Source of the DNA: an uncultured Bacteroidaceae bacterium
GTDB lineage: Bacteria; Bacteroidota; Bacteroidia; Bacteroidales; Bacteroidaceae
Reading direction: 5' to 3'
DNA: 64,000 bases
Assembly (NCBI GenBank): GCA_934293005.1
Contig: CAKQYA010000004.1
Location: 39,654 to 103,653, forward strand
Shown here: positions 9,068 through 17,215 of the stretch, piece by piece
Position numbering within the stretch: position 1 is the first letter of the stretch
Layout of the letters: each line of letters opens with the position of its first letter
The notes under the pieces: model-generated
What the model saw: the letters and a program-made list of their open reading frames with translations, nothing else
Databases searched by the model: none
What the model was told of the DNA's origin: nothing
Position numbers and translations under genes: made by a program

Positions 9068-9075
9068 CAAATGTA
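9068..9075 (-). promoter_or_regulatory. -7 box for TonB receptor gene
   Basis: TACATTTG on the minus strand, 26 bp upstream of the preferred start at 9042; it supports that start over 9108. Confidence 0.6.
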
Positions 9076-9214
9076 CACATTTTTATCAAGAAGCATGCAA
9101 TCACACAATAAAAATGTGACATCACATGTAAAAATAGGCTAAAAATGAAACACATCATATCATAATAACACAAACGCCCACATAAGTAATGATTTACATG
9201 AGACAGCAAACAAA

Positions 9215-9247
9215 AAGAGGGCGCACCAAGCATTGGTGCGCCCTCTT
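9215..9247 (-). terminator. clpB terminator
   Basis: Perfect 15-bp arms (AAGAGGGCGCACCAA / TTGGTGCGCCCTCTT) around a 3-base loop, followed on the minus strand by a T run. It starts about 35 bp beyond the clpB stop. Confidence 0.85.
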
Positions 9248-9281
9248 AACACAAATCTATCTTAAGATTCGGATGTAATCA

Positions 9282-11369
9282 TTATTGTTCAAATTTCAGA
9301 TCATCACCATCAGCCACTACATTAACAGGCTTGTCGTGGGAAATGTCGCCACTGATGATGCTCTTGCTAAGTTCGTTGAGAAGCTTGTCTTGAATAGCCC
9401 TCTTGACTGGACGAGCACCAAACTGTGGATCATACCCTGCCTTGGCGATGACGTCAAGCGCATCATCTGTGACATTAAGCGTGATGCCATTGCTGGCAAC
9501 CATCTTAACGACCTTGTCCACCTGAAGCTTCACAATCTGCTTGATTTCTTTCTCGCTGAGCGGCGTGAAGGTGATAATGTCGTCCACACGGTTCAAGAAC
9601 TCAGGGCGGAAGATGCTGTGAAGCTGTTCACGCTTAGCGTTGCTTGTCATGATGATGATGGTGTTCTTGAAATTGACCACACGTCCCTTATTGTCTGTGA
9701 GACGGCCGTCATCAAGCACTTGCAGCAATGTGTTGAACACATCAGGGTGCGCCTTCTCTATTTCATCAAACAAGACAACAGAATATGGTTTTCTTCGCAC
9801 AGCCTCTGTCAACTGTCCACCCTCATCATAACCTACATAGCCAGGAGGCGCTCCAATAAGACGAGTCACACTAAACTTCTCTTGATATTCACTCATATCA
9901 ATACGAGTCATCATAGTCTCATCATCAAAGAGATAGTCGGCAAGAGCCTTAGCCAATTCTGTCTTTCCAACACCTGTGGTGCCAAGGAAGATGAAACTGC
10001 CTATAGGACGCTTAGGATCTTGCAATCCAGCACGGCTGCGTCGCACAGCATCGCTCACTGCCTTGATGGCCTCATCCTGTCCAATGACACGCTTATGCAA
10101 TTCTTCTTCAAGATGAACGAGTTTGGTGCGCTCAGATGTCTGCATCTTGCTTACAGGTATGCCGGTCCAGCGGCTCACCACATCTGCAATATCTTCACTG
10201 CCCACTTCCTCTTTCACCATAGCAGAGCCATTCTGCGTCTCAGCCAACTTGCCCTGCACAGCCTTGATGTCAGCCTCAATCTGCTGCAACTTGCCATAAC
10301 GTATCTCGGCCACACGCCCATAGTTGCCTTCACGCTCAGCCTTGTCGGCCTCAAACTTCAACTGTTCAATCTGCTGCTTGTCACTCTGTATCTGGTTCAG
10401 GAGAGCCTTCTCGCCTTGCCACTTCTCTGTCTGACGCTTCTCATCAGCACGAAGTGTTTCAATGATTTTGTTCAATTCGGCCAGCTTATCCTTGTCGCCC
10501 TCACGCTTAATGGCCTCACGCTCTATCTCAAGCTGTTTCAAGCGACGAGACAATTCATCAAGTTCTTCTGGCACAGAATCACGTTCCATTCGCAGTTTAG
10601 CTGCAGCTTCATCCATCAGGTCAATGGCTTTATCCGGAAGGAAACGGTCTGTGATGTAACGGTTGCTGAGCTCAACTGCTGCTACAATCGCTTCGTCCTT
10701 GATACGCACCTTGTGGTGATTCTCATACTTCTCTTTCAGACCTCGCAAAATAGATATAGATGACTGCACATCAGGTTCATCCACCATCACTGTCTGGAAT
10801 CGACGTTCCAAAGCCTTGTCTTTCTCAAAGTATTTCTGATACTCATCCAATGTGGTAGCACCAATAGAACGAAGTTCGCCACGGGCCAGAGCAGGCTTCA
10901 ATATGTTTGCGGCATCCATGGCTCCGCTTGTTTGTCCTGCACCGACAAGAGTGTGTATCTCATCAATGAACAGTATGATTTGGCCCTCACTCTCCACTAC
11001 CGCCTTCACCACAGCCTTAAGACGTTCCTCAAACTCTCCTTGATATTTAGCACCTGCTATGAGTGCGCCCATATCAAGAGAGTAAAGCTGCTTGTTCTTC
11101 AGATTCTCAGGCACATCGCCACGCACAATGCGTTCGGCCAGACCTTCCACAATGGCAGTCTTACCTGTGCCTGGTTCACCTATAAGTATAGGATTATTCT
11201 TTGTGCGCCTGCTAAGAATCTGAAGGATACGGCGTATCTCCTCGTCTCGACCGATCACAGGGTCAAGCTTACCGTTCTTAGCTCGCTCAACGAGGTTCGT
11301 TGCATATTTTTCAAGAACCTCTTTACCAGTTTCTTGCTGGACATTAGGGTTTTGATTGTTCATATTCAT
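9282..11369 (-). CDS. clpB: ClpB-type disaggregase lacking the N-terminal domain
   Basis: A 695-residue AAA+ chaperone that with DnaK resolubilises aggregated proteins. Usual ClpB length is about 860. The protein begins almost directly at the first ATPase domain ('KYATNLVERAKNGKLDPVIGRDEEIRRI' at 21-48), so the Clp_N substrate-binding domain of roughly 145 residues is absent, and no Clp_N sequence lies upstream. Present: Walker A1 GEPGTGKT (64-71), the coiled-coil M domain (about 260-375), NBD2 Walker A 'GTTGVGKT', and 'RPEFLNR' with the Arg finger. Between the sensor-1 'MTSN' and 'FRPEFLNR' only about 9 residues remain, where E. coli ClpB has about 29. Both ATPase sites otherwise look intact. 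Confidence 0.9.
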   Translation of the reverse strand: MNMNNQNPNVQQETGKEVLEKYATNLVERAKNGKLDPVIGRDEEIRRILQILSRRTKNNPILIGEPGTGKTAIVEGLAERIVRGDVPENLKNKQLYSLDMGALIAGAKYQGEFEERLKAVVKAVVESEGQIILFIDEIHTLVGAGQTSGAMDAANILKPALARGELRSIGATTLDEYQKYFEKDKALERRFQTVMVDEPDVQSSISILRGLKEKYENHHKVRIKDEAIVAAVELSNRYITDRFLPDKAIDLMDEAAAKLRMERDSVPEELDELSRRLKQLEIEREAIKREGDKDKLAELNKIIETLRADEKRQTEKWQGEKALLNQIQSDKQQIEQLKFEADKAEREGNYGRVAEIRYGKLQQIEADIKAVQGKLAETQNGSAMVKEEVGSEDIADVVSRWTGIPVSKMQTSERTKLVHLEEELHKRVIGQDEAIKAVSDAVRRSRAGLQDPKRPIGSFIFLGTTGVGKTELAKALADYLFDDETMMTRIDMSEYQEKFSVTRLIGAPPGYVGYDEGGQLTEAVRRKPYSVVLFDEIEKAHPDVFNTLLQVLDDGRLTDNKGRVVNFKNTIIIMTSNAKREQLHSIFRPEFLNRVDDIITFTPLSEKEIKQIVKLQVDKVVKMVASNGITLNVTDDALDVIAKAGYDPQFGARPVKRAIQDKLLNELSKSIISGDISHDKPVNVVADGDDLKFEQ

Positions 11370-11458
11370 AATTCGTATTTATTTTTTCGTGTTCACAAAT
11401 ACGATGATACAACAATCATTCCAAAAGAGAAAAATATGACAAAATGACACCCACAGCC

Positions 11459-12766
11459 TTACTCCTGGCTGTCATCTTGTCCTCGGCCATGCATCAATTC
11501 TACAGAAGCATTAAAAAGCACCTCATCCATTGAACCATATTCACCAAGTTCGACATACTCTTGCTCTTCCATCTTCATATCAGGCACGATGCTGCCATAA
11601 TCATGGTTGCCATCGGCATCGCACACATAAGCCACAGCCGGACATAGATGGAGATGATAATCATGTCCCACCTCAGCCGTCATCACGTTCTGCCCTGCGG
11701 TAGGAGTGCCTACTACAATGACATTTTCTTTGCCCATATCATGGACGAGAGCATGTATGAGCCACTCAGCAGCTCCCTTGGTATATGCGCTCGTTATTAC
11801 AGCAACCTTGTCTATGCCCAGGCTCGCCACCGATGCATCGTAGGGCACGGTGCGGTTATTTGCTGCATTCTTGCTGTTCCATTCAACCTTAAGCATAGCT
11901 GTGCCTGAAGCAGACTGACTGTAAAGATAACTGCCAAGACGCTGAACCATGTCAAGGTCGCCATAGTTGCACAATCGCAAATCGATGACCATCTCATCCA
12001 CAGCATTTCGTTTCATATACGACATGGCGTCATCCAAAGCTGTTTTGTACGTGTCAGCATCACCTTGTTCCACTGGACCTGACACAAGGCGAGTGCACAT
12101 TAGATAGCCAATCTTATGCCCATCTGCTCCTATGATGCTGCGTACAGGAAAAGCTATGTCCTCCACATAGCGTGAAGCTCCAAGCCTTACCGTGTCAGCA
12201 TCAGACCAGTATATCGTGCCTTCTTGAGCTTCTTTTGCTATATGCCTAACCTCGAGCACACGCCCTATGCCTTTCTTAAGCCTTGAGATGTTTTTTGTCG
12301 ACAACTTGTAAGTGTCGACAGAATAGATGAAGTCGTTTCTTCTAAGCCCAGCCTCATCAGCAGGACTGCCTGGATACACTGTAAGCACACGAGCCACGCT
12401 CCTTGTTGACTGTCCTGTTGGATCTGTCACCAGAACGAAGTCAATGCCATAAGAATCGTTATGGTTGAAATATCCACGTTCGTGCACATCTGTCGTCACT
12501 GTGTCAACGACCACATACGACCACAAGTCGTTTGAGCCATACTTGGCCAAAGCTGACACGAAGGAGGCTGGAGTGGCAAAAAATTCCTTCCATGCAGGTT
12601 CATAATCCTTGATGGCATCAGCCCACAAGTATTTGTCTTGCATCACCTCCAGCACCCAACGATTGTGCTGCGTTTTCTCTTCATATTCATAAGTGCGGTC
12701 TTCTCCACATGCGGCCATCAGAACGATGAAGGCTGTCATGCAGATGTATGTCAAAGTCTTTTTCAT
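11459..12766 (-). CDS. S41-family lipoprotein, probable inactive protease
   Basis: About 435 residues. The start at 12766 gives a lipoprotein signal ('MKKTLTYICMTAFIVLMAAC', Cys20), a GGGGAG ribosome-site-like stretch and a -7 box at 12788-12795; the longer open frame to 12913 is rejected. Order: N-terminal helical domain ('RWVLEVMQDKYLWAD'), PDZ ('PGSPADEAGLRRNDFIYSV'), then the S41 fold ('MVIDLRLCNYGDLDMV', 'VAVITSAYTKGAAEWLIHAL', 'VVGTPTAGQNV'). S41 enzymes use a Ser in the TASASE-type motif and a Lys in the G-K-N/G motif. Here these positions read Gly331 (KGAAE) and Gln359 (AGQNV). The fold is kept while the Ser/Lys dyad is gone, so it is probably a binding protein. Confidence 0.85.
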   Translation of the reverse strand: MKKTLTYICMTAFIVLMAACGEDRTYEYEEKTQHNRWVLEVMQDKYLWADAIKDYEPAWKEFFATPASFVSALAKYGSNDLWSYVVVDTVTTDVHERGYFNHNDSYGIDFVLVTDPTGQSTRSVARVLTVYPGSPADEAGLRRNDFIYSVDTYKLSTKNISRLKKGIGRVLEVRHIAKEAQEGTIYWSDADTVRLGASRYVEDIAFPVRSIIGADGHKIGYLMCTRLVSGPVEQGDADTYKTALDDAMSYMKRNAVDEMVIDLRLCNYGDLDMVQRLGSYLYSQSASGTAMLKVEWNSKNAANNRTVPYDASVASLGIDKVAVITSAYTKGAAEWLIHALVHDMGKENVIVVGTPTAGQNVMTAEVGHDYHLHLCPAVAYVCDADGNHDYGSIVPDMKMEEQEYVELGEYGSMDEVLFNASVELMHGRGQDDSQE

Positions 12767-12787
12767 CTCCCCAATAATATTTTTCGG

Positions 12788-12795
12788 CAAAGTTA
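12788..12795 (-). promoter_or_regulatory. -7 box for S41 lipoprotein gene
   Basis: TAACTTTG on the minus strand, 22 bp upstream of the start at 12766, implying a short leader. It separates this gene from the permease operon upstream. Confidence 0.6.
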
Positions 12796-12964
12796 CTAAA
12801 AAAAACTGACACCTTTGCATCCTATACCCAAGAATGGCAAAATCAGCGGCTGCGTCAAGATAAAAAACTGGTGCCATGCTTGTAGGCATCATGATTTCAC
12901 CATAAGCAGGCATTCAACCCAAATAGCTCATTGACGTTTTCACTTTAAAATGGCAGCATCATCA

Positions 12965-14248
12965 CTATACGCTCCGGTCTTCATCAATTTTCACAATAGC
13001 TGTGACAGCAAACGTGACAAGACAGAAAAGCATGATGAGCAAGAAAAACTTCTGATACCCAATATTCTCAGATATGAGTCCCGACACCATGCCAGGCAAC
13101 ATCACGCCGCCAAGATACTGTCCGGCAGTGCATATGGAAAAAACTGCCGTGCTTCGCTCTCCTCTCGAGAATGTGACAAGATATAGCGTGTAGGCAGCAA
13201 AACCAAGACCGTAGCCAATTTGTTCCACACATACGCATGAGCCCACCAGCCACATATTGTCTGTGGGACAATAACTCAGATACACATACACCACGTCTGG
13301 CAGAGTGATGCACATCACAAGTGGCCACAGGCATCGTTTCAATCCCCACCTCGACACAGCCCATCCGCCCACAAGTCCACCGGCAAGAAGCCCAATGACA
13401 CCAAGCGTGCCATAAATAAGTCCGAAGTCGGTGTCACTCATGGCAAGTCCACCTTCATCCGCACTTCGCATGAGGAAGAGTGGTACTATTTTAGTGAGCA
13501 GTCCCTCTGGCAAGCGGAACAACAGTATGAAACATAAAGCAGACACTATATGCGGTTTGCCTACAAACACGCGCAATGTCTTAACAAACTCACGCACTTG
13601 TTCTCCGATGTCGAACCGCTCATGCACAGAGCGTTCCACCTTAGGCAGCACACATGCATGATATACTCCAAGCACGACCATCAGCGCGGCCATGATGATG
13701 AACACAGCCATCCACGATGAAAGCATAGGCTGAAGCCATGCTCCGAAAGTGCCTTCCTGCATGTAGCCTACAAGCAGCACAAGACCACCTTGGCCTATCA
13801 CCAGGCCAACTCTGTAGAAAGTGTTTCTCACACCAACATAAAGTTCTTGATCTTTGTCGCTGAGAGCAATGATATAAAAGCCATCGGCCGATATATCATG
13901 TGTTGCGCTGGCAAAAGCAATAACCATAAGAACAGCCAGCGACGCCTTAAGCCAGAAGGCTGTAGGCAAGGTGAGCGCCACCATGGCGAGAGCCACTCCC
14001 ATGAGAAACTGCATGGACACAATCCACCATCGTTTTGTTTTCAAGTTGTCTACAATAGGGCTCCAAACAGGCTTGATGACCCATGGGGTGCCAAGCCACC
14101 CCGTATATAGAGTTATCTGGCTGTCTGTCATGCCCATTTCTTTAAACATAACCAGCGACAGGAGCATAACCGCTGAAAATGGCAGGGCTTCGCCCATATA
14201 TAGGCTTGGTACCCATGCATAAGGTTTCACTTCATAATTGTTCATCAC
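12965..14248 (-). CDS. AmpG-like MFS permease
   Basis: A 427-residue membrane protein with about 12 hydrophobic helices. 'LYTGWLGTPWVIKPVWSPIVD' near residue 45 and 'ASATHDISADGFYI' near residue 115 correspond to the AmpG signature segments (E. coli AmpG: 'FKFLWSPLMD' and 'ASQDIVFDA'). AmpG imports GlcNAc-anhydroMurNAc muropeptides across the inner membrane for cell-wall recycling. It is the last gene of the run GT2/HIT - SpoIID - MFS - MFS. The 205-bp gap to the upstream permease holds no clear promoter or gene. The substrate is inferred from family and neighbours. Confidence 0.85.
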   Translation of the reverse strand: MMNNYEVKPYAWVPSLYMGEALPFSAVMLLSLVMFKEMGMTDSQITLYTGWLGTPWVIKPVWSPIVDNLKTKRWWIVSMQFLMGVALAMVALTLPTAFWLKASLAVLMVIAFASATHDISADGFYIIALSDKDQELYVGVRNTFYRVGLVIGQGGLVLLVGYMQEGTFGAWLQPMLSSWMAVFIIMAALMVVLGVYHACVLPKVERSVHERFDIGEQVREFVKTLRVFVGKPHIVSALCFILLFRLPEGLLTKIVPLFLMRSADEGGLAMSDTDFGLIYGTLGVIGLLAGGLVGGWAVSRWGLKRCLWPLVMCITLPDVVYVYLSYCPTDNMWLVGSCVCVEQIGYGLGFAAYTLYLVTFSRGERSTAVFSICTAGQYLGGVMLPGMVSGLISENIGYQKFFLLIMLFCLVTFAVTAIVKIDEDRSV

Positions 14249-14453
14249 TCACATCAGTTTTTTATTCATTACTCACATTAGTATCATTGCATTGTTCACT
14301 ATGTATAATTATCATGTCATTCACCATATATTTCAGTCAGCCATACACTATATAATATATATAATGTGTAAATGTATGGCTTGTCGTGCAGAAAAAGCCT
14401 ACAATGAAGGAAGCAAATTATGCTAATCTGAAACGACTTTGCTTGCAACCGTA

Positions 14454-15818
14454 TCAGCCCATTCCGTTGTCATGCTCTGCAGAATTATTGATTTCATGAT
14501 TTTGCGTTTTATATTTTTCAAGACGGATATGTCCATCAACAGCAAACAGAATTTTGTTCACGCCAGACATGCTCATCACCATCCATGCAGCAGGAGCCAT
14601 AGCCACGCACATAATAAAATATGTCTTATAGCCCATCATGCTGCACAGCCATCCCGACAAGGCCATCGGCACTATCATCAATACAGACACTACTGGAATA
14701 TACAGGAAATTAGTGGTGTTGCGGTAGCGTCGTCCTGAAAAATAAGTGACGAAAGCATTGCATGCATTCAATCCGAAGCCAAGACAAAACTGTGCGAAGA
14801 ATGTCATGCAGCATATCAGAGCCAAACAGCCAGGCTGTCGCCATTGCGACATCAGAAGATATGCGACAGGAGACAATGTGAGCACAACCGAGGCCACATC
14901 AAAACGCTTTTTCACCAATCCCTTCTTCATAAACCATCGCCCCCAACCCATGCCCACAGCAAAAGCCACCACGCCTATAGTGCCTTGAGCATATCCTACG
15001 TCCTGCACCGAACATCCAAGTCCACCTGCCTCATCTGTGGAAAACAAGAAAAACACCCTCGTGTTGAACAGCAATGCTTGAGGAAGAAGCAAGAAGAACA
15101 AACTACAAAGCAGACGGCAAGCATGCGGCATAACCTTAAGCCGTTCTGCCGTCTGCAGGAGATGCGGCCCGTCATGCGGTTCTATTCCACGTATCATCCT
15201 GACCTTCTTGGGAGACGACTTAAGCACAATCACGTTTATCACAGCCACAATGAAAAACACCCCAGCCACAATAGCGCTCTCCATGGCCCATGCCTTCCGA
15301 TAACTGCGGAAGAACACCTCAAAAAAGCCTGCCACAATGATGAGCAGTCCGTATGTCATCACGAGCGAGATAAATGAAGCCACAGTCTTTGTTGTCTTAA
15401 ACAGTTTTTGCTGACGAGGCATGAGCATCCTGCCATAATACAGACGTGACAGCAATTCATGCCAAGCACACAGCACCGACAGGACCATCATCATCACGAA
15501 CAGCGGCATATGCCCCACCCTGCACTTCTCCAGGAATAGAGCAATGAGCATGAGGCTCATCAGCATCAGCATCTCAACTGCGTATATTCTTCTTGTCACA
15601 GATTTCACCATCACAGCCCTTGTGTACAATACAGACTTCAGAGTCCAAGGCACAAATAGCAATGCCGCATACACCGACGACAGCGATTCTGAAGCTCCAA
15701 ACTGAAGGAACATAATCAAAGCCACATACGTCACCATTGCAGAAGGTATCTCCTCTGCTGCGCAAAGAGCTGGTATCCACAGCCAAGGATTATGCCGACG
15801 GTCATTTACCTGATTCAT
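14454..15818 (-). CDS. Diverged AmpG-like MFS permease
   Basis: A 454-residue paralog-like permease with the same hydrophobic layout as the next gene downstream, beginning 'NPWLWIPALCAAEEIPSAMVTYVALIMFLQFG' and 'ALLFVPWTLKSVLYTRAVM'. Where the other permease has 'ASATHDISADGFYI', this one reads 'LCAWHELLSRLYYGRML', so the acidic residues of the AmpG motif are not conserved. It may carry a different ligand, or form a functional pair with the intact permease. It follows the SpoIID gene by 120 bp, a gap filled by the inverted repeat at 15868-15934. Confidence 0.8.
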   Translation of the reverse strand: MNQVNDRRHNPWLWIPALCAAEEIPSAMVTYVALIMFLQFGASESLSSVYAALLFVPWTLKSVLYTRAVMVKSVTRRIYAVEMLMLMSLMLIALFLEKCRVGHMPLFVMMMVLSVLCAWHELLSRLYYGRMLMPRQQKLFKTTKTVASFISLVMTYGLLIIVAGFFEVFFRSYRKAWAMESAIVAGVFFIVAVINVIVLKSSPKKVRMIRGIEPHDGPHLLQTAERLKVMPHACRLLCSLFFLLLPQALLFNTRVFFLFSTDEAGGLGCSVQDVGYAQGTIGVVAFAVGMGWGRWFMKKGLVKKRFDVASVVLTLSPVAYLLMSQWRQPGCLALICCMTFFAQFCLGFGLNACNAFVTYFSGRRYRNTTNFLYIPVVSVLMIVPMALSGWLCSMMGYKTYFIMCVAMAPAAWMVMSMSGVNKILFAVDGHIRLEKYKTQNHEINNSAEHDNGMG

Positions 15819-15867
15819 ATTATCTATATTAAAAGTTCATTTCTCAAGAAAGCATTCAAAATCATAT

Positions 15868-15934
15868 TAAGTAGGTGTTCAAAATCATTTTACAACATCT
15901 AAGTTTGACGCTTTCTTAATTGTGAATGCCTGCT
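15868..15934. repeat. TAAGTAGGTG inverted repeat, copy 2
   Basis: Left arm TAAGTAGGTGTTCA (15868-15881) pairs imperfectly with TGAATGCCTGCTTA (15923-15936 region). The interior (AAATCATTTTACAACATC) matches copy 1 at 2645-2717 with a few transitions. It lies immediately 3' of the SpoIID gene, as copy 1 lies immediately 3' of the kinase gene. Confidence 0.65.
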
Positions 15935-15938
15935 TAGC

Positions 15939-17168
15939 TCACCACATCTTCGTCAGTTCTGTTCCTGGATAATAGAATTGCAGTATATCCTCATAAGGCA
16001 CACCTTTGTCGCCCATGACAGCAGCACCAATCTGACACAGACCTACGCCATGCCCCCAACCTTTTCCATGAAGCACAAATCCATCTTCAATGTTCTCCAC
16101 TTCAAAAGCTGATGAATAGAGGTGCGATTCACTCAACCATTTTCTTATTTCCAGTTCCTTGCCTACAGTCACAGTGCGTTTCTCGCCCACAATCTTCAAA
16201 AGGACGACATGCCCCGCCTCACTGCGCTCCACAGGCACCAAATCCCTTATCTCGCCAAAATCGATGCCCGACTTACGGCATATCAATTCCGTGGCCCTTT
16301 CACGTGGCAAACGCACAGTCCACCGATAGAAGTCGTTTGTCTCTTTATCATAACTGTTGAGCACATGCCCGAGAATCCTCACATCATCTGTGTTGCAATA
16401 AGGGTCTGGCTTAGACACAAGGTAAGGATGGCGCACATTCTCCCAGCACGACTCAAAAACCTCAGTCATACCTCCGCAGCATTTAGAGAATCGAGCATCG
16501 CAAATAGCTCCGTCATATGTAAGAACCAATCCGCGAGTGTCATCTATGGCATGCGCCACATTGCCATTAGTTTGCCTCGTAAGCCCTTGATAACGCTGAC
16601 AATGGTCATCGGCACACACGTCAAACAATCTATGCGCCTCGCTGTCATACCAACGGATGATGCTATCCTTGCCCAACTGTTCGTGCTTGGCAAATGTCTT
16701 TTCATGCGCTCTCGATTTGCGCATCATCGCCACAAGCCAGCTGCGAGATATCACAGCATGTGCCCTCAACAAGTTTAATGATGCATCTGCGCTCATCTCA
16801 CTGCTTATCACGCTGGTCAGGTAAGTCTCCACTTGCACACAGTTAACCGCTCTCACCATACCGTCTTCTTCTATCAACTCGAGTTCTCCTGCAAATGTTT
16901 GGTTTTCCTTGCGCTGCCAATGAAAGCCAATGCCTATCACCACATCTTTGAGCATGAAAGAAGCTTCATGCATATCAGGCCCTTCATCTATATGCGAAGC
17001 CAATGCAAACAACATTCTGCCACCAGCATGTCTCACATCGTTCAGTGTAAAACGATGTTCACCAATAAAAGGCTTTCCATCCAACAAAAATGTTGAATGG
17101 AAAACCACATTTATCTCATTGGATCGGAGTATGCCGACCCTCACTGTTTGTTCAACAGCCACATTCAT
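15939..17168 (-). CDS. SpoIID/LytB-domain protein without signal peptide
   Basis: About 409 residues from Met at 17168 ('MNVAVEQTVRVGIL'); the frame opens at 17198, and neither start gives a signal peptide. The SpoIID signature is clear: 'VETYLTSVISSEMSADASLNLLRAHAVISRSW' near 120-150 (with the conserved Glu) and 'HGKGWGHGVGLCQIGAAVMGDKGVPYEDILQFYYPGTELTKMW' at the C-terminus. SpoIID is a lytic transglycosylase that cuts glycan strands lacking stem peptides. Without a signal the enzyme would be cytoplasmic, which would suit imported cell-wall fragments. It starts 47 bp after the GT2/HIT gene and precedes two AmpG-like permeases, so the four genes probably form one operon. Confidence 0.88.
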   Translation of the reverse strand: MNVAVEQTVRVGILRSNEINVVFHSTFLLDGKPFIGEHRFTLNDVRHAGGRMLFALASHIDEGPDMHEASFMLKDVVIGIGFHWQRKENQTFAGELELIEEDGMVRAVNCVQVETYLTSVISSEMSADASLNLLRAHAVISRSWLVAMMRKSRAHEKTFAKHEQLGKDSIIRWYDSEAHRLFDVCADDHCQRYQGLTRQTNGNVAHAIDDTRGLVLTYDGAICDARFSKCCGGMTEVFESCWENVRHPYLVSKPDPYCNTDDVRILGHVLNSYDKETNDFYRWTVRLPRERATELICRKSGIDFGEIRDLVPVERSEAGHVVLLKIVGEKRTVTVGKELEIRKWLSESHLYSSAFEVENIEDGFVLHGKGWGHGVGLCQIGAAVMGDKGVPYEDILQFYYPGTELTKMW

Positions 17169-17215
17169 AGTATAGATTTTTTTCAAACAGGCAACCACGC
17201 TTGTCGATTTATATT

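Noticed and set aside
9285..10763. A 492-codon open frame on the plus strand opposite clpB
   Set aside because: It is the antisense of a strongly conserved AAA+ gene, has no recognisable domain, and open antisense frames are common with this codon bias.
12767..12913. Longer N-terminus for the S41 lipoprotein
   Set aside because: It would bury the lipoprotein signal and overlaps a -7 box and the purine-rich site before 12766.
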